NCBI GenBank assembly: GCA_018389105.1
Contig: JACATO010001438.1
Coordinates: 206,501 to 270,500 of the forward strand
DNA from: Nautilus pompilius
Taxonomy: Eukaryota > Mollusca > Cephalopoda > Nautilida > Nautilidae
Length of the DNA: 64,000 nucleotides
Direction of reading: 5' to 3'
Shown here: positions 28,901 through 39,800 of the stretch, one piece after another
Numbering within the stretch: the first letter of the stretch is position 1
Layout: every line of letters starts with the position of its first letter
Position numbers and translations under genes: made by a program
The notes under the pieces: generated by a model
Told to the model about the DNA's origin: nothing
The model's input: only the letters and a program-made list of their open reading frames with translations
Databases searched by the model: none

Positions 28901-31900
28901 TGATTTTCTGTTGATTAAAGTAAAACAGAAAACTGAACTATTCTCTGTTCTTGCCATTTTCTTTCTTTCTTTTAATTTTGGTATCTATTTTTATAGAACG
29001 TGGAGCTGCCAGATTCAATGACCTCAGAAATGAAGTCTCTTCTTGAGGGCCTCTTGCGGAGAGATGTGGAAGACCGGCTAGGATGCGGGCTGAGAGGGTT
29101 TGTGATTCTAATCAGTATCTTGCAGTGTTAAAGCGAGGCTACTGTCTAAACAAAGGCTTTAGGTGTAAAAACCTCTGGGCAGTTATAAAATCCTGTCTCA
29201 GGTTTAAGTGCTAAAGAAAGTAAATCTCTCTTTTTAATAAACAGCAAAAATTTCTTTACCTATTTATTAAATACAAAAATCATTTGAAAAATAAATGTTC
29301 ACTTTGCAGTAGAAGTTGGTGGAGATTATTCATGACTGTGCACCTGGTAGTAATCTTTTAAATTTTTTTTTTAAACAACAAATGCAGTTTAACACACAAA
29401 CAAACAAATCTATTTCTGACTGTAATTTAGTGGAGTACAAGAAAGTAGCCACTGATCACAAACATTTAGATGCTGTTATATTTAGTTTTACTAGCATTTT
29501 GATATTATGTCAGTGATCTTGTATTATTGTAAGGTGAAACACCAAGTTTATGGCCTAGTACAACTCAAGATGAACTTCTGGTATGAAAACCTTAACCAGT
29601 ATTGTATATAAAAGAATTTTTTGTGTGTGTGTGTGTATAGCGGATGTGTGTGTAAAATGTCAAGAGAGAGTATTTGATCTATGGCCTGCATGTAAAAAGT
29701 ATTCACCAATCTGCTGAGACATATCAAATCATGGCAGACAGATATCCAGTAGGCAGACAAAAGCCTAACTGTGCAACTACAAGTCAACAGAGATTGAAAA
29801 ATCAAGAAAAAATATATGAAAGTAAAGGTGTCAGTTTATAAAAGATTGTCAGGTTTTGATTTATTACCTTGGAAAATTTTGCATGGTTTTTTTTTCAGTG
29901 GATTGAATTTTTTGTCTGTTTAAAAGTTACAGGGTTGGAAAAGTAGATTGTTGTTTGTTGTTTAAACTTTTTACCTTACAGCTGCCAATCTTATTTATTG
30001 ATAAAATATATAAATGGTTACTTATGTTTTACCAAGGCTGAAAATTGGTCATTGGATTTGTTTTAAAAATCCTCAAGCCACCAATTCATTTAGCCAGATA
30101 GTTAGTCAAGTGAACTATTTGATCTAGCCAAGTACAACAGTCTTCAGTATTACACATTGAGTATATTAGCATATTTAATCATAAATTATCTTTATACTAA
30201 CTATAATACCTCCCCCCCCTTTTTTTTTAATGAATTTTAACATTTTGCTGCATTCCGGCTGATACAGGAATTTTAAAAAGTCTCAGTCCTCCATCTTCAG
30301 TATTACAATTTTGTTTTAACATCAAGTCATTCGGACAAATGAGATGTTTTCTAAGCAAATATATACATATTTTTTTAATATTAATTTGGTAACCTTTCTG
30401 GTTCAGTATTGCTGACATTGTTGAATAACTAACCCAGTGATTCAGTAGTTTTGGAAAACTTGGTGTTGTTTTTGTTTTAAAGCAAGGTTTTTAGAAACTG
30501 GTTTTGTGGGGAGCACTATAGATTGTACACACACTTTTCAAATGAGGGAGTAATCAAAATATTTTGAGAATAATATTAATAAGGGGCATTAAGATTTTTT
30601 TTTTAAAAAATGGCTTTTTCTTTAATCGGTATTGTGCTAACTTTTTCAGACTGAAAACTTATTTCCTAACCTGCAATAAGATGTTGTTGTTTTTTTCTTT
30701 CTCTCCGTCTCAAAAAACGTTTGTGAAGATTTCTAACACTTAACATCACACATTAGTTCACTTTTCTCTTCGTTGCACAGAGCTCAAGAAGTAAAGGAAC
30801 ATCCTTATTTTCTGAATCTTGACTGGAACCAGGTATATCTACAGAAATACTCACCACCCTTAATTCCACCCAGAGGTGAAGTGAATGCAGCTGATGCATT
30901 TGATATTGGCTCCTTTGATGAGGAAGACACAAAAGGTATCAAGGTACGTTATGGTGATGTTACTTGGAATTTTTTTTAAAACAACACTGAAGTGATTTCT
31001 CCACTAGTGTTTACAACTTGCAGGATATTTTAACAGAACTCTTGGCTACCAGATTTTATACATGTATGTCTATTTATTGTTAAGTAACTTGAGACTATCT
31101 CTGGGGTTAATGCTTGTGCTTAGCCTACATTCATCAGTGACAGCTATTACAGTATGTCTGTTTCTTGTATAAAACTAAACAAGTTATCGAAACAGAAATG
31201 GCAGACATTATGAATATATGTGATAAGATCTATGCATGTATTTAAGTACAGTAGGAACTCACTTATCCGGCATCCACTTTTCCAACACTTTGGGCTGTTT
31301 GATTGGCCTCCATCAGTCATGCCCACATGTGTGCCCAAGAATGCTGCAACACACATCTAACTCCCAGATGGTGCCATTCCATTTTTATTTCAGCTACAGA
31401 GGTGAGGTACATCCAAAGCACACAACGTTTTACAGAGCTACTCTAGCATGGAGTTAGTTCATGAGCAGCCCAAAAAAAGCAGGTGTATCCTTCTGAGACA
31501 GATTGGCAGCCCTCGAGATATTGGATAATGGTGAAATAATAGCTATGTTTTGGGAGCTGACCATATAACAGTTGGAAACTGGAAGAGGAATTACTCCAAG
31601 ATTGACGAATGTTGTGTAAAAATTGATGGAGAAAGTGGAATAAATAAACAAGCAGAAAATCCCAGATTGCATGAAGTACTTCTCTTATGGTTCTCCCAGC
31701 TCAAAGAAAAATGGACACCAATTTTTTTACCTATCCTTTGAACTAGTGTCTTAAAATTCAACAGAGATATGGGAGAAAATGAACATTTTACCACAATTGA
31801 TTGTTGGCTGGGCAGGTGAAGAGAGAGAGAGAAAGATGGAATGGAATTCAGCAATTAGAAGTTTGTGGGAAAAGCTCCTGAAAAATCGTTGCTGATGAAC

Positions 31901-33798
31901 ATTTGAATTCTGAACAAGTCTTCAGTTGTGATCAAACCAGTGTGCTACAAAATGTTTTCATCGAAAACCCAATGCATCTGGATTGCTTAGGGTGCCATTG
32001 ATGGTCATAAGAAAAGCAGCAAGCCATGGGCTTTAAAAAATATGAACATTTTGAACCAGCCACTGGATGGATTAAAAATTTTCAACGACTGGTTTGAGAA
32101 TGAGTTCATTCCTCATGTCTGCTGTTTGTTGTGATGCTCTCTTGCACTCTAGTGCTAAAGGACTTTGAACATTATTGCCATAAATTGCAGAGTTTTCATA
32201 AGACATTTTGATGAAGGTGGGGAAGTCATTCAACAGTTGAAATCTACAATTAAAGATGCTGTTTATTGTTAGCAGAGTCCTGGAAAGAGGTATCTTCTTC
32301 CTCACTTACAAAGGTATGGCATGCAATAGATTTACTTAAAGGAGTTAGAAAATGATGTTAACAAAACATCTGAGCAAGAAAATAAGGAAACATCAAATTG
32401 CAAGTTGTGAGGACATCAATGAGATGGACTTGAAAAAGTGGTTTAAAAATGATAAAAATGCTGAGCTGTTTCTGGGTGAAGAGGATCATCAGAATGACAA
32501 AGGGGAGAATTCTGCACAAGATGAGAAAGTAGTTTCAAACAGAGAAGCAAAGGATGTATGTGAACTAGTATTGGAATATCTGGAGAGTCAATCATACTCT
32601 TCTTCGCCTAAGCTGCTAGTGCTTTGTTGGTTAAGAGGCAGAGCTGCCTTGAAAAGAATCACATCATTGAAACAAGAGAAGATCGCTCTTTGTTTCCACT
32701 GTTGAATAGACAGTACTGTACTTTCATTAAATGTCTTAAGAAGATACTGCTGTAAAATCTGCCTCGAGAAAAGAACTCAATACATAGTTTACTTTATCTT
32801 TTTTAAGTCAAAATAAACCAGTTTATTGGTAAACTTTATTTATTTTGTATGTCAAGATTACAAAAAGGTGTTCATCCAAATAAATGAATAGTAACAAATG
32901 TACAGGAATTTTTTTAAAGGGCAATGAAAGAGAACTCGGTTACTATAGGCAGCTTTGTTCAAAAGTTTTTTTAGTTTACTAAATTGCATTAATGGATTAT
33001 CTTTAAAATTTCCTATTGGTTTATAACATGCTAAAAATTCCTGAGTTAATGTTAAAAATCAACTGGATACTGTTTCTTAGTAAAGGTTTTGATAAAGTTC
33101 CATGTGACAAGTTAGACACTAGATTTATGATGTACACCTTGGATAAATAAAAGATGATTTCATAGTTTCAAGCAGTCTTTATAGGGGTGCTAACATGGAG
33201 GAGTCTGTCTGCTCTGAAATGTTTGGCAGTACTGATAAGAAAATAAAAGATGTAACTGAACAAATTTATTAGATTGGTCAATCAAGTGGAAAGCTTAGTT
33301 TTGTGCAGTGATTCAGAGAGGAAGAATTCTGGTGGCTGTTATTCGGAAGAAACTAATTTGAAATGTATGAAACACATTTGAGACTTGTAATTTTAAGAAA
33401 GAAAAAAAAATCTTGTTTGAGTATTAGGCATTTCATTTGGGTCCTCACCCAGAATAGCTTTTGGTGTTTATTAATGGCTTTCATTGTGTGCCAGAAGAAG
33501 CTCTCTGTTTCAGTCACGCACGCAGATAGGGATACCAAGCTCCAGAGCTGTAATATGGGCAAAGTTTTGACATAGCTTGATGTCAAAGGAAAAAATATTG
33601 TTAGCAATTGAATTAATGGTGGGGCACAGTGCAAATGAATTTAATGATGGTAGTGAGCATTTTGGGGGGTGTTGTAAACTATCAAGGGTTACACAAAGCC
33701 CCAGTGGAAGAGAAGAGAATATGAATTTATGCTTTAATTTCAACAACTAATGCCATCAACTTGTTCTACTTTATTTACAATTCTATTACTGAATTTAA

Positions 33799-33838
<40 letters not shown>

Positions 33839-36800
33839 GCTGATGGTGAATTTAATAATTTAGACTATTGATCCCTAGTACTGATAACTGCAGCTATTTT
33901 TTTAGTTGTAAATCTTTAAAGAGTGGAAACATTTTAGTGAAGTTGCCCTTAACTCTTTTTAATAATTCCAAGTCTTTTCTTAAGTATGGTCTCTCTTCCT
34001 GCCCACCAAGTTCAAAATGTGGATCTGTTTAATAAAAGTACATTTTCTTTATTTTTTTTACATTTCTGTTAATGTTAACTTCTAGAAAAGCTACGTTGTT
34101 GTGAAACTCAATTTTACAGTTTAACTAATCGAATAATTTAAACATTTAGTTCTTGACTCTATAATGAATAATAGTGTCATTGGCAAACTTTTCAGTATTT
34201 AAACCTACCATACTTTAAATAACATCTGTGTAAATTTTTTTTTAAAAAAAACAAGAGAGGGTTCAAAACAGGGTCCTGTGGCCACACAACAGGAGAGTTG
34301 TTGGCCTGAGAATGATACTCTGTTTAAAACTATGCAGTGTTGTCTATTTTCCGAAAAGTTCTTTTATCTAAGCAAAATGTACTACTAGCTCCTATTTCTT
34401 TGTTTGATTGACGGGATTATTGATGTTGTTTCTCACTGTTCAACTCTTCAGAAAACATGACTGGAAAGAGAAAAGTGATGTCCTGGATTTGTGATTGTGT
34501 TAATCAATATGACTATTAAACACACTTTTGTCTTGCTGTTTCCTTTGGCCAGTTAGTTGATTTTTCTTTTTTCTTTACTAGTTAAGTGAAGCAGACCAGG
34601 ACTTATACCGAAATTTTCCCCTGGTGGTTTCAGAACGCTGGCAACAGGAGGTAGCAGAAACTGTGTTTGATGCTATAAACAGTGATACTGACAAACAAGA
34701 ACAGAAACGAAAACAGAAACCAAAAATAGATGATATTGATGTGGGTATGTTTGTTTTATACTTTCAATCTCCATTGTTAGATGGGAAGTGTTGTTTAATT
34801 TGTTTGCATTGTAATTGATGAAAGCTTTCTGAAGCCTGTTTTACTAGGTTGCACATGTATACCTGCAGCAGTAGCACCACTCTGCTTCACAAGATATATA
34901 ACCAAGGATGTGTTTTTTTTTTCCTCTGTTTCCAATTACTTTGTTATGGCTTGAATCAGTGCTGATATTGGTAATGTGTTTGTGAATATTAGCGGTTAAC
35001 CCTTGTATCTTTAGCATAGTATTTTTTGTGGAGTGCTATGTAGAAATAAAAGAACATTTTGTTAGCTAATAGGGAATTGCTTGTAAGAAACATTTATTTA
35101 ACATTGAGAATAGAGTAAATTAGCTAGAAGTATAATTGCTTAGCATCATTAGTCTTATGGACTGCACATGCCTTCTGTTCCTTCTCCCTAATGAGACATG
35201 TATTGGGACTGTAAATTAGCTCTGCTGGTGCCATTTATATCAACCTGTCTGCATGCCAATACCAGATATTGCATTTATGCATGTAGGCTAGTTGGGTTAT
35301 CCATAAAGAACATTAACAGCAATGTTCTTTCTTTGTGATTATCATGTTGCTGTGCAGTCAATTAATTTAATCTCACTATGGAACAACTTTGCTTGTAAGG
35401 ATAATTTTTAAGGGATTCACTATGGTCATTGACAAAATGTGACAAAAACTCCAGCTAAAAGATGTAAGAAAAAAATAGCTGATCAGTTTGAGTGAGAGCA
35501 CCCTAAAGTACAACCAGTTTCTCTTGATCATTTGTTAAAGTTTTTTTTTTTTATTTTTAAATAAATCAGTTTCTTTTGCAGTTGTCTACTACTACTGGGC
35601 TGATAAAGCAGCCATAGATTTTTATTCAGCTTAACTGTTTTCCTGATAGTCTGCTGCTGCTGTTTCTTCTTCAAAAAGTTTTCACAGTTAGAACTTTTAT
35701 ACTATTATGGTCCATCTGTTTGAGTGAACTTATGTTTCACTAGAGTCTCATAGAAATGCAGGATATTGTTAGGAGGTTCTGAGTACTGAATGATGTGGCG
35801 ATGGTGTCTTGCTGACTTATCCTGTTTGTGTTGTCATCTTTTTTAACACTAAAACTTGGAAATAGTTCAGTATTTCATTTTATTGACTAGAGAACTGAAA
35901 ATTATTTCTCTTGATAGTTTCAGTGGGTAAAGGGTGAGTTGCTTTGTAAATTGGGAAGTAGAACTGTCAAGACATGCAGATGCAGAGCATGGACCATTAT
36001 TATTTTCTTTTTTGCATGATTTTTCCTTTTGTACATTTAAGATTGAAAACTAATTAATTTTGATAAAACTCATCTGAGAAATCAAATCTCTGTGGCTACT
36101 TCTAACCTAGCCATTACTATTCTGCTGGTGAGATGCAGGGAAAGCAGGTGGGTCTTTTCATTGAATAAAGAATATTGTGGCTAAAGTGAAATTGGCCTGT
36201 CATCAATAGAAATTTTCTGCCTGCCATTCATTGTAGGAGATGCTATTTATAACAATAAATTAGTGTTACAGCTTGTGAGAGAATACACATTATACCTGCT
36301 TGTCAGGTTTGCAGCAATGATGGCTTGTCTGCGCTTGACACCTAGTAGCTTTCTTTCTTTATCTTTGAGACAATTAGTCATGAATGGTAGTTTCGGGATG
36401 TGTTTAAATTTCTGGAAATTCTTCAGCTTATCAGCTTATTCCATGCAACAGTGGTTTGCTGGACTTACTGCTCACTGAGAGGATAACTTTTGTTTTATTG
36501 ATGCTGTACTTAAATGTGAGTGAAAACAATGAGGTCTTGTGTTCATTGCCTTTGTGCTGCTATATACATATCTCTCTGTTAAATAAAAATCTAAGATAAT
36601 TGACTTTCTATAGCATGTAATCATGGGTTCAGTTTGCTAACAAACAACTCTAAGGCAAGCATGTAAAGTTCAAGTAACAGTAAATAATGGTGAGAAGAAC
36701 TAATGAATACTTTCTTTTATTTTATCATATTTTTATTTCTATACTAAAATACAGGAAATTTACAAGATGTATATTTAACTTTTGTTTTCCATCATTTACA

Positions 36801-39800
36801 AGTTTATTTTAATCTTGTTTTTTCATATATTAATGAAACATGTTGTTTATGTATCCAGAGGCTACATATGTCTGAGTTTATCTACCATTATAAGAACTGT
36901 TTTTATTTAGGTCTAGGTATTTTGGCAACGACTTGCTAACAGAGGTATAGCAAGGAGTGGGTGTGGGCATAGCACCTGCTCCAGGCACCACCAAAAGGGG
37001 AGCATATACTTATGTGAATATGTAAAGTTTTTTAGTTTTTTACAGGCTACGCCAATGGGTAATGTAATATTATTTAAGTTTAGGTTGTTGACAAATTGCT
37101 AATCATTAATTAATAATATGGATTCTTTGGAAAATACATTAGCGTGTTCTTGTATTTCCATTGGTTTGTCTGGTAGGTTCTCTGTGGAGAAAAATGGTTA
37201 CAATACCTGAATAAGTCTAGGTATTACAAATAGATGTGACATTAAGGCTTCAGAAATAAAAACAAAGCAAAAAAAAATCAATAAGAGAAAGCAATTTTGT
37301 GTTTCTATTTAATTAATTAAAGAATAATCACTTAACTGATATGTCACTCCCCACCCAACTGAGAACTTTATCCAATAATTTATCAATTAAAATATAAAAA
37401 AGTACTAATTAATTCTTTACTTTTGATCATTCTCAAAAAATATGAAAACATGGTGCATGATCTTGCTCCAAAACCAAGGTAAAAAAACCACAAGAATTTC
37501 CATCTACTCTTCAAAAACAAATCAAGCAAGAATTGAAAAATCTGGCTAAGAAAAACATTCCCTGCAAAAATCTACCCACTCTCAAGAGGCTTAAACCGCA
37601 GCTATTTTTGCTGTCTTGCAAATCCCATATAGATTGCCAGCAAGGCATGGTTATTCTATTTCAATTCCAAGCTGGACTCTCGAAAAACAGTTGTGTATGT
37701 ATTGTTTGTGCCAGGAATTATTTTAATAGAATACCTTATCATGATACTGTCTTCAACTAGCTAATTTCTCTGATACAGAAATATAATTTATTTGGAAGAA
37801 AAGATATTTAAAACTTGCCTATTTTCCACAAAACTACATTATCCAGTCTTGCATTTGGTGTTTGTTTATTAAGATGTTAATGTTTCCATTTTTCAGATTT
37901 GCGTTGTTTTCTCTTTTAATAGCATTCTTCATTTCTTGTTTGCTTGCATTACTTTCAGGTCCAACTGATTGCATTGTGGAAGGAGAAGTGTTGAAGCTAG
38001 GAGGGCCATTCTTGCAAACGTGGCAAAAAAAACATCTGAAGCTTTATCCAAACAGACTAGAGTTCTACCACAAGAACAGAGATGGCCAGGTGGTGCGGAG
38101 TAAGGGGGTCGAAGTGAGTTTTTCTTGTGCTTGGCCTGGCACGGCAGTGCTGTGTCAGTGCTGATATGATTGAGAAGACCGTCATCAGTGAGATTGTGTA
38201 CATTTGAATTAGGCTTCATTTTCAGTTTTCCTTCTACTGTAGCTCAAATAATGTTCTATCTATTATACTCTTAAGATTTTGTTGAACTAGGCTTCTCTCA
38301 ATGAAGCTCTATTCGCTCAAAGATACTGCATAAGTATTAGGTTGTTACAAATGTTTTGTCAGTTTTTATATCATCATCATCTTGGGTTCATTTTTTGCAT
38401 GCTTGTGAATGTGTATCTAGATAAGTTATGTATCATTTTGTAGCATGTGCTTTGGCACTCATTATGCAAAACCTACCTTTTTAACAATCAAAAAATGGAT
38501 ATTTATTTCAGGGTTCTGAGTGAAGCATGGATAGAAAAGTTTTTCATGCCATTTTGCTTCACAAGTTCAAACTAGGCCACAAAACATGCGAGACAGCTCA
38601 TAACATTAAGCAAGCAATGGGTGAGGACACAGCAAATGATCGCACAGTACAAGGATGGTTTGCAAAGTTTCAATCAGATGTGAGCCTACAGCCTTCCAGC
38701 TGTGATGATGACAGCCGTCTGAAAGCCTCATTTGAAGCCAAACCACAAACCAAGAAAACCAGTGCAAGAAATTGCTGGAGAGGTTGACATAAGCACTGCA
38801 ACTGTTTCCCAGCATCTTGATGCAATCGGCCAGGTGAAAAAGCTTGACAAGTGGTTGCCTCATGAGTTGAATGAACAAAAACAAAATCGTAGATTGGAGA
38901 TCTGCTCTTTGCTTCTCATAAGAAGCAAAAACAACCCATTTCTTAACCGAATCATCATGTGTGATGAAAAATGGATCCTTTATGACAATCGCAAACGGTC
39001 AGCACAGTGGCTCAACAGAGAAAAGGCACCTAGCCGCATTGCAAAATCAAGCCTCCAACCAAAGGCCATGGTCACTGCCTGGTGGACTGCAACTGGTGTC
39101 ATCCACTATAACTTCTTGCAACCTATTGAAGCCATCACAGCTGAAAGGTACTGTCATGAATTAAACATTATTCATCAGAAGCTCTCCCAACGACAGCCAG
39201 CATTGGTTATTCAAAGAGGCCCAATCCTCCTTCACAACAGTGCTCGTCCTCATGTTGCAAAAGTGACTCTTCAGAAACTGAACAGGTTGGGGTATGAAGT
39301 TCTCCCTCACCCAACCTATTCACCAAACCTTTCTCCAACAGACCACCATCTTTTCAAACACCTCAACAGCTTCCTCCATATGAAATCATCCTCCAACCAA
39401 GTAGCAAATGAAACTGCCTTCCAACAGTTTATTGACTCCAGAAATCCAGATTTTTTTCCAAAATGGTATAAATGTAGCTCGTTGGTAGAAGTGAATTGAT
39501 TGTAATGAAACTTACTTTGATTAATAAATGTCATGTTCAGCAACAACTTGGTGTTTCAATGTTACGGTAAAAAAACCAAAACTTCTGTAACAACCTAATA
39601 TAAGGTTTCTAGTTGATTTTATCCTCAAAATCAAACCATTAAGTTTATAATTTCCCTTCAATTTTTATTACCAAACAGCTTAAAGTTGCTGTTGCTACAA
39701 CAAAGTACCCTACTAATATGATTATAGAGAGTCCATCATGTATCAACTATCAATCTGGCTGACGAAATTGAGTGAATCTAATGGCATTCCCTTATTGTTT

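Larger units (their letters stand above)
2402..28996 (+). other. GRK2 giant intron, 26.6 kb, rich in transposon relics
   Basis: Bounded by the GTGAGT donor at 2402 and TTTATAG at 28996. It separates the DRMTMTM exon from the NVELPD exon, which are adjacent in the protein, so the interval is intron although it is much larger than the others. It contains the mariner, Tc1, SINE, uncharacterised-family and Tigger relics listed separately. Between them (2402-6560, 7276-12090, 12850-14240, 14590-18910, 19180-22080, 23280-24450 and 25328-28996) I see only AT-rich sequence, homopolymer runs and microsatellites, with no supportable gene. Confidence 0.9.
30944..34581 (+). other. GRK2 intron, 3.64 kb
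   Basis: Phase-0 intron ending in TTTACTAG. It holds a Jerky/Tigger pseudogene (31249-32710), a LINE reverse-transcriptase fragment (33073-33147) and an AT microsatellite (33802-33836). The remainder is unassigned AT-rich sequence. Confidence 0.9.
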
